A stretch of DNA of 64,000 nucleotides, taken from positions 868,001 through 932,000 of the forward strand of contig OZ241979.1 in the NCBI GenBank assembly GCA_965204235.1, written 5' to 3'. Of this stretch, positions 16,671 to 24,667 are shown in pieces (the first letter of the stretch is position 1; each line of letters opens with the position of its first letter). The notes under the pieces are model-generated. The model ran no database searches and was not told the DNA's origin. It worked only from the letters and a program-made list of their open reading frames with translations. The stretch is from JAJDTQ01 sp965204235 (lineage in GTDB: Bacteria > Desulfobacterota > Binatia > UBA9968 > JAJDTQ01). Both the position numbers and the translations under genes were made by a program.

Positions 16671-18776
16671 CTACCCCTGCGGCCACAGACCCAGCAGGGA
16701 CTCCGGCCACACGATGTGGAGCCCCCAATCGTAGAAGCCCACGATCAGCAACAGGAACGCGAGGCTCACGCCCGCGGACCCGAGCCATCCGGCCCGGCCA
16801 TAGTACATCAGGTAGAGGAAGATCATGCACGGAAGGGCCACGTGCACTCCGAAGATCCAGATGCCGGCGTAGAGCAGCGCGGTGAACCCGAAGATGCGCG
16901 CGAACCTCAGGCCTTCGGTCCTGGGGTCGTCGCCCAGGATGAAACCCGTGTCCATGATGTCGCCCTCCTCCGGACGTTTCTCCCCGCGGCCCCGCAAGAG
17001 CGTCGCCACCCGCACGAGCCAGAACGGCGTCCCCACGATCACCGCGATCCTCGGCATGAGCGTGGCGCCTTCCGGCCAACCGAAGGAATCGATGAACATG
17101 TAGGCGAAGAACGCCCCCACCACGAGCAGGAGGAACGCCTCTCCGGCGACTTCGAGGGAGAGACGGCGCTTCCCGGCCTCGCGCCCGTCCGCTTCACGAC
17201 TTGCGGGCGGCCCGGACGATCGGTCCCGGCCCGCAGGGACCCGGGCCGCCTCCGCCTCGTCTTCCCCGCCTTCGGTCATGGACCTCATGGCGCGCTTGGC
17301 GCCGCGTTGCGCCCGCAGGCTGAACAGGGTCACCAGGACCATGAAACCGAGTATGGCCAGGAACTGGGGCCGCAGCAGCATGCCGAAGCCGTAGTTGCTC
17401 ACCGAGATCCAGAGGAACCGCTCCAGGATGTCCGCCAGCGCCACGGCGATGAGGATGGGAGGCCTGGGCCAACCGTACCGTTTCATGAAGACGCCCAGCA
17501 GGCCGAAGGCGAGCACCGCGGCCAAGTCCCCCAGTGACGAGCTCGCGGCCAGTGCGGCCAGGGAGACGATGCCCACCACTACCGGCGCCAGGACGTTGGG
17601 CGGGATCACTGCGATGCGGCACAAGGTGGGCGCGAAGGCCAGCATGATGGGCACCACGATGAGGTTGGCGAAGGCGATGGTGTAAACCATGCTCACCGTG
17701 AGGTCCAGATGCCTCGTGAGCATGCCGGGGCCGGGCGAGATCCCGGTGAGCACGAGGATGGCGAGCACGATGGCCATGCCGCCGCTTCCGGGTATGCCGA
17801 AGACCACGGTGGGGATGAGCACGCCGCCGTCCACCGAGTTGTTGGCCGCGTCGGAAGCGATGACGCCGCGCACGTCGCCCTTGCCGAAGGTCTCGGTGGC
17901 GCCCTTCTCGGTCTGGCGCGCCTGGGCGTAGGCGATCCAGTGGGCCGCGCTGCCGCCCACCCCCGGCATGACGCCCACGAACACGCCGATGAGGGAGGAG
18001 CGGACCATCAGCCACTTGTGGCGCCAGGCCTCCCACATGCCCCGCCACACGTCCGACTTGGCTTCCCGCAAGAGCGTGTCCAGACGCTCCCGGGCGATGG
18101 TGGTGTCGCCCACCACCAGGGCGATGGCCTCGGGCAGGGCGAACAGGCCCACCACCACGGGCACGAGCCCGAACCCGTCCCACAGGTAGAAGTCGAACCC
18201 CATGGCCGCGCGCACGTTGCCGCCCAGGTCCGCGTAGCCCACCATGGCGATGGCGATGCCGAAGGCCGCGGTGAGTATGCCCTTGACGAAGGCGCCGGCG
18301 CTGACCACGGCCACCGCCAGCACCCCCATGAGCGTCAGCAGGAAGAACTCCGCGGACCCGAACCATTCCAGGATCTGCCGGCTCACCGGCAGCGACAGGA
18401 GCAGCGCCGCGGCGCCCACGACGCCGCCCACGATGGTGGTGGTGTAGCTGGCTCCCAGGGCGACCCCCGCCAGCCCCTGCTGCGCCATGGGATAGCCGTC
18501 GAGCACGGTGGCCTGGGACGAACGCGAACCGGGGACCCCGAAGAGTATGGCGGGGATGGGCTCGGTAATGTCGCTGGCCGCCATGTGGAACACCACGATG
18601 GTGATGGCGACCCACGGGTCCAGGTGGACCGCGAGGCTCAGCACCACCACGGACACCGGCAGGCCGCCGCCGGGCATGAGCCCGGAGAACAGCGCCACCG
18701 GCAGCACCAGGAGCATCGCCAGCAGCGGCCCCGGCGAGAACAGGTGGAACAGCGCGTCGACGGAAGCTTCGAGCAT
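16671..18776 (-). CDS. Tripartite tricarboxylate transporter permease, TctA-TctB fusion
   Basis: 701 aa. Residues 1-500 form the large TctA permease (about 11-12 transmembrane helices) with the signatures SGLMPGGGLPVSVVVLSL, ASDITEPIPAILFGVPGS and FVGVMPGVGGSAAHWIAY. After a charged linker (about 505-545), residues 550-701 form a four-helix TctB-like domain ending PESLLGLWPQG. In most bacteria TctB and TctA are separate genes. With the adjacent TctC-like binding protein this makes a secondary, ion-gradient-driven uptake system for a carboxylate. GGGGGG precedes the start, and 29 bp separate it from tctC. Confidence 0.88.
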   Translation of the reverse strand: MLEASVDALFHLFSPGPLLAMLLVLPVALFSGLMPGGGLPVSVVVLSLAVHLDPWVAITIVVFHMAASDITEPIPAILFGVPGSRSSQATVLDGYPMAQQGLAGVALGASYTTTIVGGVVGAAALLLSLPVSRQILEWFGSAEFFLLTLMGVLAVAVVSAGAFVKGILTAAFGIAIAMVGYADLGGNVRAAMGFDFYLWDGFGLVPVVVGLFALPEAIALVVGDTTIARERLDTLLREAKSDVWRGMWEAWRHKWLMVRSSLIGVFVGVMPGVGGSAAHWIAYAQARQTEKGATETFGKGDVRGVIASDAANNSVDGGVLIPTVVFGIPGSGGMAIVLAILVLTGISPGPGMLTRHLDLTVSMVYTIAFANLIVVPIMLAFAPTLCRIAVIPPNVLAPVVVGIVSLAALAASSSLGDLAAVLAFGLLGVFMKRYGWPRPPILIAVALADILERFLWISVSNYGFGMLLRPQFLAILGFMVLVTLFSLRAQRGAKRAMRSMTEGGEDEAEAARVPAGRDRSSGPPASREADGREAGKRRLSLEVAGEAFLLLVVGAFFAYMFIDSFGWPEGATLMPRIAVIVGTPFWLVRVATLLRGRGEKRPEEGDIMDTGFILGDDPRTEGLRFARIFGFTALLYAGIWIFGVHVALPCMIFLYLMYYGRAGWLGSAGVSLAFLLLIVGFYDWGLHIVWPESLLGLWPQG

Positions 18777-18805
18777 GAAGCCCCCCGTGGATGACCAGCG
18801 TCAGG

Positions 18806-19861
18806 CTAGCGTTTCTCGCCCATGAGCTTCTGGAAGAACAGCGCGCCGTCCGGGGGCAGGTCCTGGATGGTCGCGAGCTGCTTCTCGTACTGCTCCGGAG
18901 AGCCGTACCCCACGTCGTAGTTGGCCACCTTGGCGGCCTCGACGAACTCCGGGTCCTCGATGGTGGCCTTGAAAGCCTTGCGCCACACGTCCACGATGGG
19001 TCTGGGGGTCTTGGGCGGCAGCATGAAGGCCCTCAGGTGCTGATGGATGTTCACCGCGGTCTGGAACGCCACCTTCCGGGAATCGGTCAGCTTCAAGCCC
19101 GGCAGGTCGAAGACGTGGTAGGGCTTCCCGCCTCCCAGTCGGGCGAGCCACTCGTCGCTGGCGGGCGCGTTCCACCAGTAGATGGGCACGAGCCGCTTGT
19201 CCTCCACCAGCTCCGGGTACATGCGCGGCAAGCGGCGCTCGAGGCACGTCACCACCTCGGTCTCGCCCCGGGCGAAGGCCGCCAACTCCTCGCCGGTGGA
19301 CTTGTAGCCGTAGATGAGCTTGATGGGGCCGCCCACGAGCTGTACGAACTCGCCGCCCATGGGCACCCGGCCGATGCCGGGCCGCTGGGACGCCATGCGC
19401 AGCGGCCGGCCCATCTTCCGCATGTCTTCCCAGGACTTGGCCACCTTGCGGTCCACGCAGATCAGGTAGTTGTCGTCCACCAGGGTGGGCGCCCCCAGGA
19501 TGATGAGATCCTTCACGTCGAAGCCCGGCACGTCCACGCCCGCCAACTCCTTCATGACGAGGCTGGTGAAATGGGGACCCACCGTAAGGCCGTCGGGCTT
19601 GCTGCGGTTCATGTACTGGGTTCCCTTGAGGCCGGCGCCGCCGGGAACGTTGCGCACGATGAACCGGGGACTGCCCGGAAGGTGCCTGGGAGCGTATTTG
19701 GCGAACAGGCGGCTGATGATGTCGTAGCCGCCGCCCGCGCTGGTGCCCACCACGAGGTTGACGGTCTTGCCCTCGAAGCGTTTCTCCATGTCCTGGGCGC
19801 CAACCGGGCCGGCGAGCAGCAGGACGAACCAGACGGCGATGGCGCAGCGCGCGTATCTCAT
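18806..19861 (-). CDS. tctC: Tripartite tricarboxylate transporter substrate-binding protein (Bug/TctC family)
   Basis: 351 aa. An N-terminal signal peptide (ARCAIAVWFVLLLAGPVGAQ, cleavage after AQ expected) is followed by VNLVVGTSAGGGYDIISRLFA and VRNVPGGAGLKGTQYM, the standard Bug-family ligand-binding loops. It should bind an organic anion in the periplasm and deliver it to the fused TctA-TctB permease encoded just downstream. It is preceded by two acyl-CoA dehydrogenase genes in the same direction, so the substrate may feed a CoA-ester oxidation pathway; this is inferred from neighbourhood only. Confidence 0.88.
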   Translation of the reverse strand: MRYARCAIAVWFVLLLAGPVGAQDMEKRFEGKTVNLVVGTSAGGGYDIISRLFAKYAPRHLPGSPRFIVRNVPGGAGLKGTQYMNRSKPDGLTVGPHFTSLVMKELAGVDVPGFDVKDLIILGAPTLVDDNYLICVDRKVAKSWEDMRKMGRPLRMASQRPGIGRVPMGGEFVQLVGGPIKLIYGYKSTGEELAAFARGETEVVTCLERRLPRMYPELVEDKRLVPIYWWNAPASDEWLARLGGGKPYHVFDLPGLKLTDSRKVAFQTAVNIHQHLRAFMLPPKTPRPIVDVWRKAFKATIEDPEFVEAAKVANYDVGYGSPEQYEKQLATIQDLPPDGALFFQKLMGEKR

Positions 19862-19972
19862 GGCGGATTCCTTTCTCCGCGGTCCCCCACGGATCGAACC
19901 GAACTCCTCCTGATCCTTGCCCCCGGACCCGCAGCGTGCGCGGCTTCGGCCAAGGCTCGGGACGAGACCTCT

Positions 19973-21088
19973 CTACCCCGGCGGGTACAGCGCGTCCACC
20001 ATCCGGCGCTTGTGGTAGTCCGGCGTGCCCAGGTACTGGTACAGGGTATGGGCGAGCACGCTGTGGACCATCAGCGGATGGAGGTAGTCCGTGCCGGGAC
20101 CCGCGTGCACCATGTGCGAGTAGCTGCACGCCTGGTGGTAGCCTTCGCTGGCCGCGGCCTTGGCCTCGTGGACCTGGGCCTCGGCCGGCAGCCCCTCGTC
20201 GAGCTTCCACAATGCCTCGTAGGTGGCCATCCGGGCCGCGTCCATGTGGATGGACAACTCCACGCAGTGGTCCTGCACCCGCTGGAACCGGCCGATGAGC
20301 TGGCCGAAGGCCCTGCGCTCCCGGGTGTACCGGACTGTGAAGTCGAAGATCTCCTGGCACGCGCCCACCTTGTAGGCGCACAGGACCGGGATGGCCTTCC
20401 GCGCCGCCCGGTCCACCACCTCCCAGCCCGCGCCCGCCTCGCCCAGGAGGTCCGCGCCCTCCACGCCGTCGAAGGACACCTCGCTCACCGACGCCAGGAA
20501 GCCCGCGTGCGGCGTCACGGTCACGCCCGGGGCGTCCCGGTCCACCACCGCCAGGACCACCTTGCCGTCGTCGTCCCGGGCCGCGCAGAGGAAGGCGGTG
20601 GCGCCCTCGGCGTCATGGACGTGGCGCTTGGTCCCCTGAAGCGACAGCTTGCCGCCGGCCCGCGTGAGCCGGGTGGCCACGGTCTCCGGCCCCCAGTGGA
20701 CGCCGTGGTCGCCCATGGCCGGGACGACGATGGACTCGCCGTTGCAGACGGCCGGCAGGAGCGCCTTCCGCTGCTCCTCCGACCCGCCGTCGTGGATGAT
20801 CTGGGCCGCCAGCACCCCGGACGAGAAGACCGGCCCGGGCACCGGCCCCCGCCCCAGCTCCTCGAACACCACGCCGCAGTCGAGCCAGGACAACCCCGCG
20901 CCGCCGTACTGCTCGGGGACGAGCATGCCGAGCCAGCCCAGCCCGGCGATCCTGGCGTACAACTCCGGCAGGAAGGTCTCCTTCTTGAGGAACTGCCGGG
21001 TCAGCAGGGTGGACGGCGCCTCGGCCTGGACGAAGTCCGCGGCCACTTTCTTGAACATCTCCTGGTCTTCGCTGAGTCGTAGGTCCAT
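19973..21088 (-). CDS. Acyl-CoA dehydrogenase family protein, first of a pair
   Basis: 371 aa, FadE-type flavoprotein. DLRLSEDQEMFKKVAADFV is the normal N-terminal helix, GLGWLGMLVPEQYGGAGLSW the helical domain motif, and VRYTRERRAFGQLIGRFQ the C-terminal FAD/dimer motif. The family transfers alpha-beta hydrogens from an acyl-CoA to FAD and then ETF. The usual catalytic Glu region is weak and the protein is shorter than classical members, so it probably pairs with the neighbouring dehydrogenase as a heteromer, as described for several steroid side-chain enzymes. GAGGGAAC precedes the start. Confidence 0.85.
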   Translation of the reverse strand: MDLRLSEDQEMFKKVAADFVQAEAPSTLLTRQFLKKETFLPELYARIAGLGWLGMLVPEQYGGAGLSWLDCGVVFEELGRGPVPGPVFSSGVLAAQIIHDGGSEEQRKALLPAVCNGESIVVPAMGDHGVHWGPETVATRLTRAGGKLSLQGTKRHVHDAEGATAFLCAARDDDGKVVLAVVDRDAPGVTVTPHAGFLASVSEVSFDGVEGADLLGEAGAGWEVVDRAARKAIPVLCAYKVGACQEIFDFTVRYTRERRAFGQLIGRFQRVQDHCVELSIHMDAARMATYEALWKLDEGLPAEAQVHEAKAAASEGYHQACSYSHMVHAGPGTDYLHPLMVHSVLAHTLYQYLGTPDYHKRRMVDALYPPG

Positions 21089-21193
21089 GGTTCCCTCGCG
21101 TGAGCTTTCGGTCTTCGGTCAGGGGTCGATCAGGGGGTCCGACTTCCCGCGCGGGCGGGCGGACCCGCCGGCGTCCCCGGAAGCGCGGCCGCC

Positions 21194-22408
21194 CTATACC
21201 GTGTCCGGCGCCTTCTCCCTGGTCTCCCGGCCGATGCCGGCCCGGCGGGCGAATATGAGCCGGTCCGTGTCCAGGGTGCCGCCGCCGTGGAGCTGGCCGG
21301 GGCCGCTCCGGATCACGTACTCGAAGTCCACCACCTCGTGCACCCCGTGGTCCGGGATCAGGGCGTCCGCGCCCATGATCTTCTGCAACCGCTCGCCGTT
21401 CCGCAGCCGCACCATGCGCTGGTAGTAACGGAACTGGGCGCCGCCGTACGCGTGGGGCTCCTTGACGAAGCGGTGCCAGAAGATGCGCCGGGCCATGCGG
21501 TTGACCGTGTTGATCTCCATGACCATGTCGGCGATGACGTCCCGGACGTGGGGGTCCGCCAGCAGCGGCCTGCCGTCCACCTCGTGGTTGCGGCAGTACT
21601 CCACCACCCGGTCCACCACCGGGTCCGTGCCCACCCGTCCGTCGCCGCCGTGCTCCAGCTCCAGGTGCGTGTGGGCCACCTTCCAGCCGTTGTTCTCGCC
21701 CCCCACCAGATACTTGGCGGGCACGCGCACGCCGTCGAAGAAGACCGCGTTCTTGATGCCCATCATCAGGTGCATGTGCTGGATGGTGATGCCCGGCAGG
21801 TTCGCGGGGATGTGCAGCCAGCTCAGGTTCTCGTGCCGCTTGCCGCCGGGGTCGGTGCACACCAGGGTCCACAGCACGTCCGGCGGCAGGTGGTGGCCCA
21901 CCATGACCTTCTGGCCGGTGACCACGTAGTCGTCGCCGTCGCGGACGGCCCGGGTCTGGCAGTTGGCCACGTCGCTGCCGCTCTGGGGCTCGGTGAGCAC
22001 CTGCCACACCACGACCTCCCCCCGGGCAATGGGCGGCAGGAACTCCCGCTTCTGCTCCTCGGCGCCCCAGTGGAGCAGCACCGGGGCCACGATCCGCGCC
22101 AGCGTGTAGAAGACGTGGGTGAGGTTGAGGCCGTAGCGGGAAAGCTCGGTCTCCAGCACGAACTGGTGATCGACGGTGAGCCCCGCGCCGCCGTACTCCT
22201 CCGGGAACATGGGAAACAGCCAGCCTTTCCGCCCCAGCTTCTCCCCGAGCCCGCGGCGGAACCGGTACTCCTCCTCGTCCTCTCGCGTGGACCACGAGGC
22301 CGACCACCGCAGGTGCTCCGAGCCCTTCATGTTCTCTTCCATCCAGGCGCGGACCTCCTTGCGGAACTCGCTCATCTCCGGGGAATCTTCCTGCAGGTCG
22401 AAGTCCAT
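21194..22408 (-). CDS. Acyl-CoA dehydrogenase family protein, second of a pair
   Basis: 404 aa. Family motifs are WLFPMFPEEYGGAGLTVDH, VWQVLTEPQSGSDVANCQT (FAD and substrate contact) and DDYVVTGQKVMVGHH. The terminal region HGGGTLDTDRLIFARRAGIGR lacks the common YEGT block. AAGGAG sits at a proper distance from ATG 22408; a GTG six bases earlier is the alternative. It directly precedes the other acyl-CoA dehydrogenase and probably forms a complex with it. The chain length or ring substrate is unknown. Confidence 0.85.
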   Translation of the reverse strand: MDFDLQEDSPEMSEFRKEVRAWMEENMKGSEHLRWSASWSTREDEEEYRFRRGLGEKLGRKGWLFPMFPEEYGGAGLTVDHQFVLETELSRYGLNLTHVFYTLARIVAPVLLHWGAEEQKREFLPPIARGEVVVWQVLTEPQSGSDVANCQTRAVRDGDDYVVTGQKVMVGHHLPPDVLWTLVCTDPGGKRHENLSWLHIPANLPGITIQHMHLMMGIKNAVFFDGVRVPAKYLVGGENNGWKVAHTHLELEHGGDGRVGTDPVVDRVVEYCRNHEVDGRPLLADPHVRDVIADMVMEINTVNRMARRIFWHRFVKEPHAYGGAQFRYYQRMVRLRNGERLQKIMGADALIPDHGVHEVVDFEYVIRSGPGQLHGGGTLDTDRLIFARRAGIGRETREKAPDTV

Positions 22409-22507
22409 TTGCACTCCTTGTGGTCTGTCGTGAGATTGGCTTACGGATGAGGGCGCACGCCTGTGGTTGCCGTCCCGCGGGGTTCCATGCCGTTTCGCTC
22501 GGACCCG

Positions 22508-23617
22508 TCAGGAGGTCCGTACGGGCTTGGTGACCGCCAGGGTGTTCCGCCCCGTCCACATGGGCAGGAGGACGGAGTGGCGATGCTTCCCTCCCAGCAC
22601 TGCCACCATAATGTCATCGGGCCGGGTGGCCAAGTGCACGACCCCGTCCGCGGTGACGTTGGGAGACTCCCGCAGCAGCTCCTCGTCGCTCTTGGTCCCC
22701 TTCCGGCGGTCCGGGATGCTGGCGAAGGGGATGGTCGCGTGCTCCCAGAGGTATTCCCGGACGTCCGCCCGGGAGATGCCGTCACCGGCCATGATGCCGG
22801 CGTCCTCGATGCCCAAGGCCACCAGCGGCGTGCCGCCGCCGAAGCTGCCCACGTCCAGGTGGCTGCCGCCGTGGTGCATGGCGATGACCTCGGCCAGCGA
22901 CGACAGCGCCTCCTGCCCCGAACTCCCCGCGGTGTGCATGGGGATGAAGCCGTTGACGCCGCACACGGTCACCGTGCTCTGCTCGGGCCGGTAGCCTCGG
23001 CTCACGTGGTAGGGCTCCCAGGGGCTCCCCTCCTCGTTCTCGCCGAAGCAGAAGGTGTATTTGCCGGGCCAGCCGAAGGTGGCGCGGTCGGTGTCGCCGG
23101 GGTAGCCGCCGCCGACGGTGATGAGGATGAGGCGGACGGCGCGGCCGATGGTGGCGTTGGCGCGGTGACCCGGGCCGAACACGCCGGAGTCGCAGTTGAT
23201 GCCCAGCTCGTTCCGGACCGGGCCGTTGACCAGCAGCGCCGGGCCGACGTATCCGGTGGTGGCCTGGACGCCGTAGAGGTTGAAGCGGGGCTCCACGATG
23301 CCTTCCACCGCGGCGAGGACCACCGGCAGGTATTCCGGCAGGCAACCCGCCATCACGCTGTTGACAGCGACCTTCTCCACCGTGGCCGGGGCCCACTTGG
23401 GAGGTATCTGTCCGATGACCTCCTGTGGGTCCCGGTGCGTGCCCGTGAGCATGCGCTCCACCCGCTCCCGGGTGGGAGGCACGATGGGCAGCCCGTCGCT
23501 GAGCTTCCGTTCGCAGAACCAGTCGTTGGCCGCCTCCAGGGAGTCCTCCACCTCGACGACCTCGGAGACGAGGGTGGCCTGGGAACCCGGCTTCGCCTGT
23601 GACGTGTGGGCGGTCAT
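22508..23617 (-). CDS. Conserved protein encoded next to the UGSC selenoprotein, function unknown
   Basis: 369 aa, soluble. A distinctive N-terminal block WFCERKLSDGLPIVPPTRE is followed by VMAGCLPEYLPVVLAAVEG, then glycine-rich and histidine-containing stretches (GGYPGDTDRATFGWPGKY, IAMHHGGSHLDVGSFGG) and a C-terminal domain TRPDDIMVAVLGGKHRHSV. I know DGLP-type sequences from proteins found beside UGSC proteins, but no reaction is established. Several Cys and His residues are candidates for redox or metal chemistry. Together with the upstream selenoprotein it probably forms a two-component enzyme; this is inferred from adjacency. Confidence 0.6.
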   Translation of the reverse strand: MTAHTSQAKPGSQATLVSEVVEVEDSLEAANDWFCERKLSDGLPIVPPTRERVERMLTGTHRDPQEVIGQIPPKWAPATVEKVAVNSVMAGCLPEYLPVVLAAVEGIVEPRFNLYGVQATTGYVGPALLVNGPVRNELGINCDSGVFGPGHRANATIGRAVRLILITVGGGYPGDTDRATFGWPGKYTFCFGENEEGSPWEPYHVSRGYRPEQSTVTVCGVNGFIPMHTAGSSGQEALSSLAEVIAMHHGGSHLDVGSFGGGTPLVALGIEDAGIMAGDGISRADVREYLWEHATIPFASIPDRRKGTKSDEELLRESPNVTADGVVHLATRPDDIMVAVLGGKHRHSVLLPMWTGRNTLAVTKPVRTS

Positions 23618-23644
23618 GCTTGAAGGGTCGGCGGATCGGCCGTA

Positions 23645-23755
23645 ACGGAACCTCTGAACAATCCTGACTTGAGGCGCCTCTCCCTATGGGAAAGCGCGTC
23701 CTTCGACTTCGCTTCGCTCGGGACGAACGGGGCAACTGTGCAGAGTTTCCTGACG
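23645..23755 (-). repeat. Dispersed repeat copy 5
   Basis: Reads ggaacctctgaacaatcctg, acttgaggcgcctctcccta, CGCGTCCTTCGACTTCGCTT and cgctcgggacgaacggggca, closing with cagagtttcctga. It occupies the gap between the selenoprotein gene and its downstream partner, so it lies inside the probable transcript. Confidence 0.88.
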
Positions 23756-23784
23756 CTGGATGCCGGAAACTCCCGCGCAGGGCG

Positions 23785-24381
23785 CTATTCCGCTGGCCGG
23801 GCGTCGTTCCCCGGGGCGCCGGCTCCTGCGCGTCCCCGCTCTCCGACCCGGGCGTCCGTCAGGGTCTCCCGCACCGGCCCGACCGCGATCTCGGCGTCCT
23901 GCCGGTGCTCCCCGGGCCGGGCGCCGCCGCTTGGGTGGTGCGGGATCTCCACCAGCGGCAGTTGCGGCATGCCGAAGAACACCGCTTCCTTCCTGCCCAG
24001 CGCCATGAAGATGGACTGGCACAGGGTCACGGTGGGCTTGCCCCGCTTCTGGACCTCGATGGCGTCGTGGACACTCCACGACGTGCACGAGCCTCAAGCG
24101 CCGAGGCCGGTGACCACCGCGTCGCACCGGCCGAGCATCTCCTCGATCATCTCCCCCGGCGCCCCCTGCATGTGGCTGGGCTTCTTCCACACCGCCACCT
24201 CCGCGGCCCCGGACCGCTCCTCCATGAGCCGCGCCAACTCCCGGAACATGGGGCTGGAGTTGGCCTGGCCGTTGTCCAGGATGCCCACCACCTTGCCCGC
24301 CAGACCGTCCAGCCCGGGCACCGGCGGATGGTCCTCCAGAAGAACGTCGGCCCTCGGATCGAGCATCAACAGCTTTGCCAT
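23785..24381 (-). CDS. UGSC-family selenoprotein (selenocysteine at in-frame TGA, residue 96)
   Basis: 198 aa if TGA 24096-24094 is read as selenocysteine. Codons before it give CDAVVTGLGA and codons after it give GSCTSWSVHDAIEVQKRG, making the motif U-G-S-C that names the UGSC selenoprotein family. The same frame then stays open for 102 more codons with sensible protein (TVTLCQSIFMALGRKEAVFF) to TAG at 23785. A 9-bp hairpin starts 10 nt after the TGA. The N-terminal part (GKVVGILDNGQANSSPMF) looks like an alpha/beta flavodoxin-like fold. The start at 24381 gives MAKLLMLDP; a GTG at 24402 is possible. Enzymatic role unknown; Sec96/Cys99 form a CxxC-like redox pair. Without selenium insertion the product would stop at 95 aa. 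Confidence 0.85.
24063..24083 (-). promoter_or_regulatory. Candidate bacterial SECIS hairpin
   Basis: On the coding strand, CGTCGTGGA, loop GTG and TCCACGACG form a perfect 9-bp stem. The loop lies about 20 nt after the UGA and holds G residues, within the window expected for bacterial SECIS elements read by SelB. It is inside the coding sequence, as bacterial SECIS elements are. Confidence 0.8.
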
Positions 24382-24417
24382 GGTCCCCCCGATCTTGCGC
24401 ACGCCATCACCTGCGAG

Positions 24418-24447
24418 ACATTACCCAACCCGGATTCGGGTTGTCAA
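24418..24447 (-). promoter_or_regulatory. Sigma70-like promoter with internal palindrome upstream of the selenoprotein gene
   Basis: Minus strand: TTGACA (24447-24442), an 18-nt spacer and TAATGT (24423-24418), 37 nt before the selected ATG. The spacer contains AACCCGAATCCGGGTT (24442-24427), with 6-bp arms AACCCG/CGGGTT, placed to act as an operator. The -35 is perfect, the -10 only fair. Confidence 0.5.
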
Positions 24448-24532
24448 CGGCCTGGGGGAAATCGTAGCCACAGCGGGGGATCGCAAGGGCAAACCGGGGA
24501 CAGACAGGACGACTCCGAGGGTCCGGCGGCGC

Positions 24533-24577
24533 TTGACAATACCGATGTTTGACTTTATCGGATCAATGTGGATAAAG
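24533..24577 (+). promoter_or_regulatory. Possible promoter region for the methyltransferase gene
   Basis: TTGACA (24533-24538) with a 17-nt spacer and TATCGG (24556-24561), and an overlapping TTGACT at 24549. An inverted repeat CTTTATC/GATAAAG (24553-24559 and 24571-24577) overlaps the -10. Base composition drops here from GC-rich to balanced, so this also marks the left border of the island. Confidence 0.35.
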
Positions 24578-24667
24578 TGCGTCGCTATCGGCTCTGGCGG
24601 TTACGGCATGGCAACTTCTTGCCCACTCCTACCATGAGGACAAGGCCATGTATATGAAATATGAAAC

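Noticed and set aside
24094..24096. TGA in the UGSC gene as a simple stop or nonsense mutation
   Set aside because: The U-G-S-C context, the hairpin placed as in bacterial SECIS elements and 102 further open codons with protein-like sequence fit selenocysteine far better.
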